From Rhizobium sp. AC27/96 (GTDB lineage Bacteria > Pseudomonadota > Alphaproteobacteria > Rhizobiales > Rhizobiaceae): a stretch of 64,000 nucleotides of DNA. The DNA lies in assembly GCF_001692325.1 (NCBI RefSeq), contig NZ_LXKN01000058.1, positions 1-64,000 of the forward strand, given 5' to 3'. Both the position numbers and the translations under genes were made by a program. Shown here one piece after another: positions 25,790 to 37,100 of the stretch; the stretch's first letter is position 1, and the number at the start of each line of letters is the position of its first letter. The notes below the pieces were generated by a model that had not been told where the DNA came from, made no database searches, and saw only the letters and a program-made list of their open reading frames with translations.

Positions 25790-26242
25790 TCAATTGACTG
25801 GCTGGAATTTCGCTATTGAAAGTTCGTCTAGGAAGGAGGCTTTTAGCTCGTCCTCGCGGCCTTTGTTTATGACATATTCGCATTTTGCCGTTGCAGCCGC
25901 AGCTACCCCGTTTACGCCTGGAACCGTGTAGTTGAGGAATACAATATGTCGCTGCGGACTTATTTTTCCGGCGTCAAAAGCTTCGATCAGCATGGTATGG
26001 TACTTGTTTGATAAGTCCTTGTTTGAAAATGACGCAGCCTTGTCAACATATTTCTCAAATTCCGGTCGTCCAAGCTGTTGGATTAACTGACTAAAGCCGA
26101 CCCGGACATAACCTGAATTTACACCTAACCGATCTTTCACTGTAGTTTCACATACAGCAACGGGCGTTGGTTCCGCGAGCGCGAGGCTCGCAATCATCAA
26201 TGGCGGTAACACCGCGCTTCCGAAACTGAGAATCTTTCTCAT
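25790..26242 (-). CDS. Predicted secreted protein of the two-cysteine paralogous family
   Basis: From ATG 26242 the protein has 150 residues, with a signal peptide ending LALA. The mature part begins VAVCETTVKDRL...YVRVGFSQL and later has HIVFLNYTVPGVNG...ATAKCEYVINKG. These align by eye with the lipoprotein at 24423 and the anchored protein at 26341: a CE-x4-5-L segment, a Y-x-R about 12 residues later, an N-containing strand, and a second Cys-x-Y. Start 26377 would overlap the next gene and bury the signal peptide. Function unknown. Confidence 0.7.
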   Translation of the reverse strand: MRKILSFGSAVLPPLMIASLALAEPTPVAVCETTVKDRLGVNSGYVRVGFSQLIQQLGRPEFEKYVDKAASFSNKDLSNKYHTMLIEAFDAGKISPQRHIVFLNYTVPGVNGVAAAATAKCEYVINKGREDELKASFLDELSIAKFQPVN

Positions 26243-26340
26243 TTTGAGCCCCAGCTTACAACGACGGTCGGAAATTACCTTTGTGTCGTTTCGTTCGCAC
26301 CGCCATGCAACCTCTGATCTTTTCTTCGAAAAATCCGAAC

Positions 26341-26883
26341 TCAATTCAAAAGCCGCCGTAATGTGTCGCGAACCCATCCAGCATAGGGAGCAATTGGCTT
26401 CAATTTTTTCCGCAATTCTTCCGCAGCTTGAGGAGGTTCATGGCTGAAATCCCGGACAATCTGAGAATACGTTGCGGCATCGGTTGCAAAGATAGAAACT
26501 CCTCCCACCGATATTTTAGAAATGCTGCCATCGGTGGAAAAATATTGACAGGTAATAGCTCTAGTAACCTTCTCAGCTTGTGTGTCTAGCACATTAAAAT
26601 TTATAGTTGCGGTATAGAGAACGGGCTTCACCGAGCCTTTGTCAAACTCTTTCTGATAAACGCGCTGTATGTCAGGGAAGCCTTTTAACTCTTCTTCCAA
26701 GTCAGCTGTGGTGCCCGGCCTCTCACTAAGAAAGAACCTGTTGCGCTCATAGGTGGAAGGTGCTGCGAGATACCCTTTGAGACGGGCCTCGCAAGCAGTC
26801 ACGATCGGCGGATCAAAGATGCCAAAGCTGTAAATCAACAGCAACGCGGCAAGCACTGCAATCACGCTAACAATCAATTTCAT
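26341..26883 (-). CDS. Predicted membrane-anchored protein of the two-cysteine paralogous family
   Basis: From ATG 26883 the protein has 180 residues. An uncleaved-looking N-terminal anchor (LIVSVIAVLAALLLIYSFGIF) is followed by IVTACEARLKGYL...YERNRFFLSE and then TATINFNVLDTQAEKVTRAITCQYFSTDG, matching its two paralogues. A C-terminal extension (about 45 residues) is unique to this copy. With start 26883 it is divergent from the tape-measure gene with 59 bp between. No known function. Confidence 0.7.
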   Translation of the reverse strand: MKLIVSVIAVLAALLLIYSFGIFDPPIVTACEARLKGYLAAPSTYERNRFFLSERPGTTADLEEELKGFPDIQRVYQKEFDKGSVKPVLYTATINFNVLDTQAEKVTRAITCQYFSTDGSISKISVGGVSIFATDAATYSQIVRDFSHEPPQAAEELRKKLKPIAPYAGWVRDTLRRLLN

Positions 26884-26942
26884 CAAAATTCCCGCGAAAT
26901 AGCTTTGCAGCATTTTCTCGCATGAAATCAAAAGGTGGTCCA

Positions 26943-29366
26943 GTGACGGATATCGCAACTCTGAGCATTAAAGTTGATAGCAGCGAAATCAAAACGGCAA
27001 GTAACGATGTGAGAGATTATGTTGTTGCTGCGGGTCAGGCGGAAAAAGTGTCCGGCGTGACGGGTCGAGCACTAAGGGCGATGGGCAACGAAGCGAGAGG
27101 CGCGGCGGGCTCTCTCGTTAGAGTTGGTGACACTATCGGCAAGTTGAGTGGCAGCGATCGATCGTCTCCCATCAAGTTGTCGAGCACCCTGATTGCCTTG
27201 AACATGAAGTCAAGCGATAGCGGTGGAAGTTTACAACCTTTGAGTAGTAAGTCACAATCCGCTGCAGTTGAAGAATTCCCTTATCGCAAATCACCGGAGA
27301 TGAAATACTATCTTGATAATCGAGCCGATGAGGGAAAAAACGCATCCAACCTTGCGGGTAGTCTCGTAAGTCAGTTGTTAAAAAGCGGCAGTAGTTTGAT
27401 TCCCGGCATCCGTGGATTCTTCGCAGACATTTTCTTTAATTCTGCAGCCGACAAAATTGATCAAAATTTACCATCAAGGCGCTTTGATACTTCGAAGAAA
27501 GTCATTGCCGATGAGGCGAGGATGACAGATGAGTTACGCAAGCTTGGTCTTGATGAAACCCCATCGATGAAAACTGATTACGAAAAGAGTCATACCGAAA
27601 ACGGCCTAGTGGGTGCGTTAGAAATTCCCAAAAGTCTATCCGATTCTAAGCTGGCAATGGTGCGAGATACATTTAATTCAATAAAACTTGCCGCCGAAAT
27701 GCAGTTCGGCACGGATTCATTTATCGGGGGAAGGAATTTTACTGAACTGGAGAAGCAATATAACGAGATTAAGCCGCTAATCTTGTCGGGAAAAGCCACG
27801 AGGGAGCAATACCAATCTTTTGGGAACAGCGTAACCGAAAGCGCTGCGAAAAACCCACAGTTTGTAAACCTTCAGACTTTTGCTCAGCTATTCAAGGACG
27901 CCATGCCGAGCTTGATCCAGAATTCAGAGGCATACAGAGATTACGTTGCTTTGGATGAGAAGGTCAATAAAAACGTTGACGCAACGTCAGCAGCAATAAA
28001 TGCCAAAGTAAAGTCAGAGCAAAATGGCGCTGCCCCTGCTCCGCCGGCTCAACAACAACGCAAGCTTTCCCAAATCGGAGCTCTTGTGGAAACATTCTTT
28101 CCGGCGCTTTCGTCTTTCGCTCGCGCGGCGCCCCTCGTGATTGAAGCACAATCGAAACAGGTTGCGGTTGGCAGCGTTGACGTTCAACGCAACCAAAAGG
28201 ATGAATTGCAGGATGTTCAACAAGCAACGGATACTCTTACGAAGTCGACACAAGCCAATACCGAACAAACAAAACTCGGAACTCAGACTTCCATTCAATC
28301 CGCTGCCGCGACGGACAATGTGAAGTCGAAGGTTGTCACGCTGAAGCAAAGCCAGGACGAGCTTCAGAAAAGTTGTGCCGTGCAATTGGCGCAAATGCCG
28401 CAATTGACCAAAGCGGCCAACGATCAGGCTGATGCCTATCGGCGCGTTGCCGACGCGCAGGCGCTGCAGAAGCTCGCGGGCGATATCCAGTTCCAGCAGG
28501 ATCAAATGGGCCGCTCGACCGTCGATCAGACCGTCGCCTCGACACAGAAGCAATATGGCCTGCCGGTCGACATGAATTCGGCCTCGGCCAATATCATTCG
28601 CTATAATGAACAGCTGAAATATGCCCGCGAGCTGGCCGGTGATTTTGCCTCGACGCTGGTCAGCGGCCTGCGCAATGGCGAGGGCCTTTGGAAATCCCTG
28701 GGGAAGGCGGCGATTTCCGTGCTCACCAAGATTTCCGACCGATTGCTGAACGATGTGCTCAACAGCCTGTTCAAGGTCAACAGTGCTGCCGCAGGCGGCG
28801 GGCTGCTCGGTGGCGGCGGTATCCTTGGCGGGCTCTTCGGCGGTGGCGGTGGGCTGGATCTCGGCATTCTGGCGCGATCGCCACAGGCGGCGGCAGCCGT
28901 TGCGAGCGGTATTCCCGGCCTTTGGGCCGATGGCGGCTATACAGGCCCCGGCGGCAAGCACGAGCCGGCCGGCATCGTTCACGCCGGCGAGGTCGTCTGG
29001 AGCCAGAAGGATATCGCCCGGGCGGGCGGCGTCGGCGTTGTCGAGGCGATGCGGCTTGGGCGGCGTGGTTATGCCGATGGCGGCGTGGTCGGCGAGGGCG
29101 GGCCGCAATTGGTGCGCGCGCAGCCGGATGCTGCCGTTCCCGTCCGTCGCCTCAGGGCCGATAATCAGAATGATGTATCCGGTTCAGCTTCCGGCGTGCA
29201 TGTCACGGTCGGCGTTTCCGTCGATGAGGACGGCAATCTGAAGGCCTATGTGAAAAATGTCGCGCAATCGGAAGCGCAGAGTTCGACGCGGCAGGGGCTG
29301 AATGATTTCAATCAGCAGCTTCCCGACCGCGTCGCGCAGATCAACCGCAATCCCCGGAGGCGCTGA
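26943..29366 (+). CDS. Tail tape measure protein, apparently chimeric
   Basis: An 807-residue protein that sets tail length and reaches the tail tip. GTG 26943 is preferred over ATG 26922: it has AGGTGG upstream and gives the usual start VTDIATLSIKVDSSEI. The C-terminal part has a coiled, Gln-rich stretch, a hydrophobic/Gly-rich segment (GGGLLGGGGILGGLFGGGGG), and the DGGYTGPGGKHEPAGIVHAGEVVWS motif common in this family. DNA up to about 28340 is lower in GC and codes for polar, poorly conserved sequence; after that the composition returns to that of the phage. This suggests that the N-terminal two thirds were exchanged together with the antisense genes upstream. Confidence 0.85.
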   Translation: MTDIATLSIKVDSSEIKTASNDVRDYVVAAGQAEKVSGVTGRALRAMGNEARGAAGSLVRVGDTIGKLSGSDRSSPIKLSSTLIALNMKSSDSGGSLQPLSSKSQSAAVEEFPYRKSPEMKYYLDNRADEGKNASNLAGSLVSQLLKSGSSLIPGIRGFFADIFFNSAADKIDQNLPSRRFDTSKKVIADEARMTDELRKLGLDETPSMKTDYEKSHTENGLVGALEIPKSLSDSKLAMVRDTFNSIKLAAEMQFGTDSFIGGRNFTELEKQYNEIKPLILSGKATREQYQSFGNSVTESAAKNPQFVNLQTFAQLFKDAMPSLIQNSEAYRDYVALDEKVNKNVDATSAAINAKVKSEQNGAAPAPPAQQQRKLSQIGALVETFFPALSSFARAAPLVIEAQSKQVAVGSVDVQRNQKDELQDVQQATDTLTKSTQANTEQTKLGTQTSIQSAAATDNVKSKVVTLKQSQDELQKSCAVQLAQMPQLTKAANDQADAYRRVADAQALQKLAGDIQFQQDQMGRSTVDQTVASTQKQYGLPVDMNSASANIIRYNEQLKYARELAGDFASTLVSGLRNGEGLWKSLGKAAISVLTKISDRLLNDVLNSLFKVNSAAAGGGLLGGGGILGGLFGGGGGLDLGILARSPQAAAAVASGIPGLWADGGYTGPGGKHEPAGIVHAGEVVWSQKDIARAGGVGVVEAMRLGRRGYADGGVVGEGGPQLVRAQPDAAVPVRRLRADNQNDVSGSASGVHVTVGVSVDEDGNLKAYVKNVAQSEAQSSTRQGLNDFNQQLPDRVAQINRNPRRR

Positions 29367-30010
29367 TGGCCGTTTCCTATCCCTACAGCCTGCAGGCCTT
29401 TGCCGACCTTCTGAAGATCTCCAGCATCGTCTGGGACATTCAGCGAAATGACGAGCTTTCCGGCTCCGGCGATGGCCGGGTCTGGCAGGCGGAGCTGGCG
29501 CCGCCGCTCTGGACCGGCACGGTGACGCTGGCCGACATGTACAATGCGGAGGCGAAACAGATCGCCGCCCGCATCCGCAAGCTACACGGCGCCCAGGAGG
29601 CGCTTTTTCTTTATGATCCGCTGTCGAAATATCCACAGGCCGACCCCGACGGGACGAAGCTCGGGAGCGCTGCGGTCAGCGTCGCGGCGCTCGGGGGCGA
29701 CAATGCCTCGCTCAGCCTCAAGGGCCTGCCGGCGGGATACCGGCTGACCGTCGGCGACAAGATGCAGGTCGGCTATGGCGGCCGCTATGCTTTTCTTGAA
29801 ATCTCGGAAACGGTTGGTGCCGGCGGGCAGGGGATCACCCCCGTTTTCGGCGTCTTCCCGCATCTGCCGGCGGGCTTTGCCGCCGGTCTCGGCGTGACGC
29901 TTCTGCTGCCGGCCTGCAAATGCCTGATCATGCCGGGCAGCCACAACCCCGGCACCGCGAGCGGCCCGATCACCTCGGGCGCCACCTTCAAGATCATCCA
30001 GAAGAAATAG
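29366..30010 (+). CDS. Minor tail protein (distal tail region)
   Basis: A 214-residue beta-rich protein with its ATG overlapping the tape-measure stop. It contains VWDIQRNDELSGSGDGRVWQAELAPPLW near the N-terminus and an AFLEISETVGAGGQG strand pair, features of phage distal-tail or hub-adaptor proteins. Position directly after the tape measure supports this. Confidence 0.7.
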   Translation: MAVSYPYSLQAFADLLKISSIVWDIQRNDELSGSGDGRVWQAELAPPLWTGTVTLADMYNAEAKQIAARIRKLHGAQEALFLYDPLSKYPQADPDGTKLGSAAVSVAALGGDNASLSLKGLPAGYRLTVGDKMQVGYGGRYAFLEISETVGAGGQGITPVFGVFPHLPAGFAAGLGVTLLLPACKCLIMPGSHNPGTASGPITSGATFKIIQKK

Positions 30011-30013
30011 ACG

Positions 30014-30634
30014 ATGAAGAACATCACCTCCGCCTTCTTCGCGGCGCTGACCGGCGCGCGCGACAAGGGGCTCGTGCCCCGTCGTTTCGTCTGGATCACC
30101 GGCAAGGATCTCGCCACCGGCGGGCCCGCCTCGATCGGCCTCTGGACCGGCGACGACGACATCAACATCACCGTCACCTCTGGTGTCACCGGTCTGCCGG
30201 AGGCGCGCACCTATTATGGCGGCCTCAATCTGCAGGTGAGCCCGATCCCGCGCACGGCGGATCTGACGATCCAGACCGTGACCATCACCATCGGCCAGAT
30301 CGCGCCCGCCGCGCAGCAACTCGTGCGTGGTTACGATCTGCGGCTGGCGCCGATCGAAATCCACGACATGATGTTCGATACCGGCACGCGCCTGCCGAGT
30401 GCGGCGCCGGAAATCGCCTTTCTCGGCATTGCCGATGGTGCGCCGGTGAAGACGCCGGCCGTGGGGCAGGATGGCGATATCGAAATCTCGGCCATCTCCG
30501 CCGCCATCGCCATGCTGGAGCGCACCAACCCGGCCAAATCCTCCTACGAAGGCCAGAAGCGCCGCGGCGGCGATGAATTCGGCCTTTATTCCAGCACCGT
30601 CGCCAATTGGCAGATACCCTGGGGGCAGAAATGA
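30014..30634 (+). CDS. Minor tail protein (hub region)
   Basis: A 206-residue protein (SAFFAALTGARDKGLVPRRFVWITGKDL start; TARSSYEGQ-like end with SSTVANWQIPWGQK). The conserved order tape measure, distal tail, this protein, NlpC/P60-like peptidase and tail tip matches the hub cluster of gene-transfer-agent-like and siphovirus tails, where DUF2163-like proteins sit in this slot. Exact family not certain. Confidence 0.65.
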   Translation: MKNITSAFFAALTGARDKGLVPRRFVWITGKDLATGGPASIGLWTGDDDINITVTSGVTGLPEARTYYGGLNLQVSPIPRTADLTIQTVTITIGQIAPAAQQLVRGYDLRLAPIEIHDMMFDTGTRLPSAAPEIAFLGIADGAPVKTPAVGQDGDIEISAISAAIAMLERTNPAKSSYEGQKRRGGDEFGLYSSTVANWQIPWGQK

Positions 30635-31059
30635 ACGGCGATCTCGTCAGGGTCAAGAATTGGCGTGCCCGCTTCGTCGCCGAGGTCGATCGGCTGAAGC
30701 GCACGCCCTTTGCCTGGGGCAGCCATGACTGCGGACCGGGTCTTGCCGGCAATCTGGTGCTGGCGATCACCGGCGTCGACTGCGCCGCCCAGTTTCGCGG
30801 CGAGTATTCGACCGCCGCCGGCGCGCTGAAGACGATGAAGGCAGCGGGTTTCGACAATCTCGCGGATCTCGTCGGAAGCATGCTGCCCGAGATTCATCCC
30901 AGCGAAGCCGGCATCGGCGATATCGCTGCCGTCCCGCATGACGGTCCCTTCGGCTACGCGCTTGGTGTGGTCAATGGCGAGCGGATCTTCGTGCTGCGCG
31001 AGAGTGGCCTCGGTACGGTCGACCTGCTCGACGCCAAGCGGGCCTTCAAAGTCGGCTAG
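30631..31059 (+). CDS. DUF6950/NlpC-P60-like tail peptidase
   Basis: From ATG 30631 (overlapping the previous stop as ATGA) the protein has 142 residues. The RTPFAWGSHDCG segment carries the candidate nucleophile Cys, and the ALGVVNGERIFVLRE strand resembles DUF6950 proteins. It is probably the cell-wall peptidase mounted at the tail hub to help DNA entry. The His partner is not certain. Start 30607 is less likely because it breaks the overlap. Confidence 0.7.
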   Translation: MNGDLVRVKNWRARFVAEVDRLKRTPFAWGSHDCGPGLAGNLVLAITGVDCAAQFRGEYSTAAGALKTMKAAGFDNLADLVGSMLPEIHPSEAGIGDIAAVPHDGPFGYALGVVNGERIFVLRESGLGTVDLLDAKRAFKVG

Positions 31060-31159
31060 GCCGGCGATCCGTCTCCATTTTATCTCTGACCGGTGACATG
31101 TCGGCGCAGCTTTGGCTGCGACGACCCTTTCCCGCGCGCCAATCGAGGTCGTCCGATCC

Positions 31160-34100
31160 ATGAAATATCTCATCCTGCTTCTGAACGTCCTCGGCTTCTG
31201 GCTGATGGCGGATGTGGCGCATGCCGATCCGATCTCCGCGGCAATCGCCGCGATAGGTAACTTTATCGGTTCGATCAGCATCGGCAAGCTGGTGCTGACC
31301 GTGGCCATCAATATCGGCCTGTCTCTGGTCGAAAAGGCGCTGGCGAAGAAGGACCAGCCGCAGCCGGCCGGCACGAAGCTCGAGATCAACATGGGGGACG
31401 ATCACGCGATGTCCTTCATCATCGGCAGCTACGCGACCGCCGGCAAACGCAAATATGCCGGCACCTGGGGAGACGATGGCAAGACGCCGAACGCCTATTT
31501 CACCGATGTCATCGAGATCGGCAGCCTTCCCAATCGCGCCGGCCCACGCGGCCTGACCAGCGTCTGGATCGACGACCAGAAGGTCGGCGTCCTCTGGGAC
31601 CAGCCACATCCCGACGGGCGCGGCTTCCCGGTGCTGCAATATCGCGTCAAGAACAAGGACTATCTCTGGATCAAGTTCCTCGACGGCACGCAAACGGCGC
31701 CCGATCCATTCCTGATGGCGAAGTTCGGCACGCACGCCGAGCGGCCCTGGAGGCCGACCATGATCGGCCGCGGCTGCCAGGTCGTCATCCTGACCTCGCG
31801 CTATAATACCGATCTCTTCAAGGGCGTTCCTGCCGGCCTTTTCGAGCCGCATCCGCTGCCGCTTTACGACGTCCGCAAGGATTCCTCGGTCGGCGGCAAT
31901 GGCGGGCATCGCTGGAGCGACCCCACCACATGGCAGCCGAGCACCAACCCGGCCGTCATGATCTACAATCTTGCCCGCGGCGTCTATTACGGACCGGAAT
32001 GGGTCTATGGCGGCCAGAATATCGGCGCCTTCTGCTTGCCTGCGGCGAACTGGATGGCGGCTGCCAATGCCTGTGACGCGTCCGTCCCGCTCGACGGCGG
32101 CGGTAGCGAGCCGGCTTATCGCGCCGGCTATGATGTCCAGTGTGACCAGGAGCCGCTCGATGCCGTTTCCGAACTGCTGAAAGGCTGCAACGGCCGCATG
32201 GCCGAAGTCGGCGGCATCTTCAAGATGCTCGTGGGCTCGCCGGGTGGCGCGGTCTACTCCTTCACGGATGATGATGTCGTCGTTACGGAAGAGCAGGATT
32301 TCCGGCCATTCCCGTCCCTGTCGGCGACTTACAACTCTATCGAAGCGACCTATCCCGAGCCGGCGGAAAAGTGGGCGACGAAGGATGCGCCGGGTCGCTA
32401 TAATGCCGACCTCGAAGTGCAGGACGGCAATCGGCGCCTGCCGGCCGAAATTCAGCTTCTTGCCGTTCCTTTTGCCAACCAGGTGCAGCGTGTCGGCCTG
32501 GCGATGATCCAGGACTACCGGCGCTTTCGGGTCCATCAGATATCGCTGCCGCCTGACGCATATCCGCTGGAACCAAACGATGTCGTTTCGTGGTCATCGG
32601 CTCGCAACGGTTATGATGAGAAGAAATTTCTCGTCGTCAAAGTCGAGCCGCAGCCCAATTTCCTGATCGTCGTTACATTGAAGGAAGTCGATCCGGCCGA
32701 CTATGACTGGCATCCCGGTTTGCAATTGCCAACCGCCATTGGCTGGCTTGGCCCCATCACACCGCCCTCACAGCCGATGATCGGCTGGACTGTAGAACCT
32801 TCGACCATCAAGGACGCCGGCGGTATCGACCGGCGCCCTGCAATCAAGATCAGCTGCGCGCCGGATCTCGATGACGTCAGGGGCGTGTGGGTGCAGGTTC
32901 GCGTCAAGGCCAGTGGCGATGTGGTTTTCGACAGCGACAGCAATCCCTATGCCTTGCCATTCTCGTGGATCATCTCCGGTCAATGGACATTGCCCAATAC
33001 AGAGTACGAGGTGCGCGGTCGCTATCTCCCGCAGTCGAACCGGGCAACGGATTGGTCGGCCTGGCTGACCGTCAAGACACCGAACGTCCTCATTCAGGCC
33101 AGCGACGTGCTTGATGGCGCGATCGTCCAATCCAAGATCGCGGATGCCGCCGTGTCTGCCGCCAAGATCATGGACGAAGCCGTCAGCAACGTGAAGCTGG
33201 CCAATCAGGCCGTTTCGACTGCGAAGCTTCAGGTGGCCGCTGTTACGGCCGATGTACTGGCAAGCGGCGCTGTGATTTCTGCGAAACTGGCCGACGGCGC
33301 CGTGACCGCCGCCAAGCTTGCCCAGGGGGCGGTAGACGCGACCAGCCTTGCCAGCAGTATCAAGGCCGTGGAGGTGGTGGCCACGCTGCCGACGACAGGC
33401 AATGTCGAGGGGCGGCAGGTTTTTCTGACGACGGATGGCAAGCTTTATCGTTATCATAATGGTGGGTGGACGACTGCCGTTGCGGCTGTGGACGTCAACG
33501 GGACACTCAACGGCTCCCAAATCGCCGACAACGCTATCACGAGCAATAAACTTGCGGCTCTGGCGGTTGATGCGACGAAGTTCGCCTCCGGTATCAGGCC
33601 GGTAGAAATTGTCACCAGCCTGCCAACGACAGGCAATATTGCCGGTCGCACGGTCTATTTGACGACGGATGGCAAACTCTACCGCTACACCGGCAGCGCT
33701 TGGACGGCGGCAACGGCGGCTGTTGATGTCGCAGGACAGATGACAGACGCGCAGATCGCTGCGATCGCCGCCGCCAAGGTCACCGGCACACTGATCTCCT
33801 CCCAGATCGCGGATGCCGCAATTACGAATAGCAAGCTGGCGGCTCTAGCCGTCGATGCCGCGAAGCTTGCTGACAATGCGATCACAAACACCAAGATTGC
33901 TAACGGCGCGATCTCGACGCCGAAACTGCAGGCGAATGCGATCACTGCCGACAAGATTGCGGCGAATACCATCACCGCAAACAAAATGGTTCTGGCTGAC
34001 TTCACGAACCGAGCTGAAAACCCGAATTTCGGTGAGGGGGATGTAGGTTGGGCCAGGGGCGCAGGTGTCACCATCGTCAATGACGCCATCAACGCATACA

Positions 34101-37100
34101 CTGGTAATTGGTACATGAATATCGGTGCTGGTGCCCTAGCCAATACCATTGCGGCGCGGAATTTCAACATCTTCCCCGTTGTCCCCGGTGAACAGTATTT
34201 CCTGCAAGTATTTATAAAGGTTATCGGAACGCCTGCTGGTCCCATTTCAGCGCGTATGCGTTTTATGGGTGCGGACAAGACGAACTATATTAATAACGGC
34301 GGCGTGGTTGTCCCGGTGACGGTTGGTACCTCGTATGCGGAGTGGAGTGCTACAATCATCGTGCCAGGTCAGGCAGTATATGCTTGGATGGATTTCGTCC
34401 CTGGGGAAAATCTGACCGCCTCAGGTAGCTACCAAATTGGCTTCGTTTCTTGCCAGCGTAAAAACACCGCCAGCTTGATTGTCGACGGAGCCATTACCGC
34501 ATCCAAGCTTGCCGCAGGGTCGGTCACCACGACTGCGCTGGCCGCAGGATCGGTGACGGCCGACGACATCGCCACCAATGCCGTAACGGCCGGCAAGATC
34601 GCCGCTGGCGCTGTGACGGCAGGCCAGATTGCCGCTGGCGCGATCGGTGCAACACAGATTGCCGCCAAAGCGATCACAGTTGATAAGCTCTTGGTCACTA
34701 ATCAAGACAACCAGATCGATCAAGGTTTCTCCGGAGGTTCGCGCGCCAATTGGTACGCACCCAACCTTGGTACTTACTATCTGGAGACCGGTCCAAGCCC
34801 GGCAGGAGGCACATACGTCGCACAATGTGATGGCCGAGATCAGCTCATGGTCGGACCTATGCTAGTTCGAGTCTCCCCGGGGGAAAGCTACAATTTCTCG
34901 GTCTGGTTCTATAACACCGACCCCATCTATGACGCATTCATGGGTATGTATGTAAAGGATGCCTTAGGCGCATCCGTGGGGCCGAATTGGGTGGCGGTTG
35001 GCAGTGCCAACAATGCGAAATCGACTTGGACCTTTATCCAAGCGAACGTTACCATTCCGGCTGGCGTATATATGATCCAACCTATGTTCGGCGTCACGAA
35101 GACGGCGGCTAACGGTAATTGGTGCTATTGGGCCAGGCCGAACATGCGGCGCGCGTCTAGCGCGGAACTGATCGTTGACGGTGCGATCATCGGTTCCAAG
35201 GTCGCCGCGAATGCGATCACGGGCGACAAGATTGCGGCTAACACTATCACTGCTCGGAGCCTCGTTTTGCAAGATTGGGAGAACCTCGTTCCCGACAACC
35301 AGCTGCAGTCACCCGCCGCTTGGACTCAGCTAAACAACACCGTCGTCAACCCAGTAACGGCACAGGCTTTTACCTCCAAGGGGTCGTTCGATTACACCTA
35401 CTTCGCAGGCGTTGGTTATATCCAGATCGCGCAGAGCCAACCTTTTGCGGTCGTTTCGGGTCAGGAATACTTATCTGCCATTCAAGTGGTCCGTACCTCT
35501 GGCACTAAGTATGGCCTATGGGCGCGCATCCACTGGCTCGATGCCGGCGGCAACCTCCTGAATCCGGACATCTACGTCGACATAACCGCCTATGGTACTA
35601 GTGACGGTGGCACTGTAAATGGCATCCGGACCTTTAGCGCTGCGATCATGCCGCCCACATCAGCCTTTGCTGCAGTGGTCAAGATGTACATCCATAGGAA
35701 TTTCACAGACGGCAATATCTCGATCGGTGGGCTTAGTTTTCTGCGGAAGGCCTCGGCCAACTTGATCGTCGACGGTGCAATCACTGCTGACAAAATTGCC
35801 GCCAACGCGGTCGTTGCCGGCAAGATCGCCGCGAATGCCATTACGGCCGGGACAATTGCTGCGAACGCAGTAACGGCTGGAACGATTGCGACAGGCGCAA
35901 TCTCAGCATCGCAGATCGCAGCCGGTTCGATCACAGCCGATAAGCTCGCGGCTGGGTCGGTCTCTGCTCAGGCGCTCGCCGTTGGCACCGGCGGCAATTA
36001 TCTCACAAACTCCGACCTGTCAGCTGGCTTAGCGGGATGGTCTCTCGAGCATTCGAATGAGATTGCGAGCTTCAGCTTGTCGCTTCGCACCGATACTTTT
36101 GCTCCTGAGCCAGGCGCGATCCAGATCTATCAGTCAAATGGCAACCAAGGGGTCGAATACGGCGTTGGACCGGTTGATGCCTACGGCGGCATGCGCACCT
36201 TCGCGGTCAGAGCGAGCGGTTGGTACGAACTATCCGTCTACTACTTTGGCCATCGTTGCCGTGGTCTGCAGCCCTATGTTGGCGTGTTTGACGCCGCCGA
36301 CAATCTCCTTGGCCGGCTTAATTTTGGGATATTCCCTGCGGCCCAGAACTTTGATCCAAGCAAGAATCTTGCGAACTACCAGCGGTTTTGGACTAAGGTG
36401 CAGGTGCCAACGAATGCTGCCAAGGCGCGCATTTTCTTTCGCATGAAGGGAACTATAGAGGGACTTAGCGATAGCTATCTTTGGCTAGCGCGTATGTATT
36501 TCGGTGAGGCAAGTGCCAACCAAACCGAGCCGACGCCGTGGAGCGATGGTAGCATCACGCTGATCTCTAATGGCAACATTGCCACCAATGTCGTCACCGC
36601 CGACAAAATTGCGGCCAACGCAGTAACGGCCGGCAAGATCGCAGCGAGTGCCGTCACCGCCGGCACGATCGCGGCGGGCGCTGTCACCGCCACGACGATC
36701 ACAGGCGGCGCGATCACCGGTGACAAGCTGGCGGCTAACACTATTGGTGCCGGACAGATTGCGGCGAATGCGATCACGGCCAAGCAGCTGGTTCTGACCG
36801 ACTTCTCCAACATGGCCGATAACGGCTGGCAGACCGGCACGCTCGACGGCTGGGTCACGCAAAATACGCAAGCTTTCTATCTCGACACCGTCTCTGGAGA
36901 TGCAGCTGGATATGTTCTGCAGTCCCTCGGCCGGGATTGCTCCAGATCGAATTTTGTCGCTGTCACCGTCGGGGAGACCTATTCCTTTGATGTGTGGGTT
37001 TACAACACAGATACTAACCCGGCCAGCATCTACGCCGCGTTACTAACTCCCTCCGGTGTTTGGGGCTTTACCGTAGTCGCTAGCACCAGCGTGAAGAATG

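Noticed and set aside
26922..26942. ATG 26922 as tape-measure start
   Set aside because: GTG 26943 has a better ribosome site and gives the usual family N-terminus.
31046..32536. Minus-strand open frame of 496 codons
   Set aside because: Antisense shadow of the tail-tip gene, which has clear domains on the plus strand.
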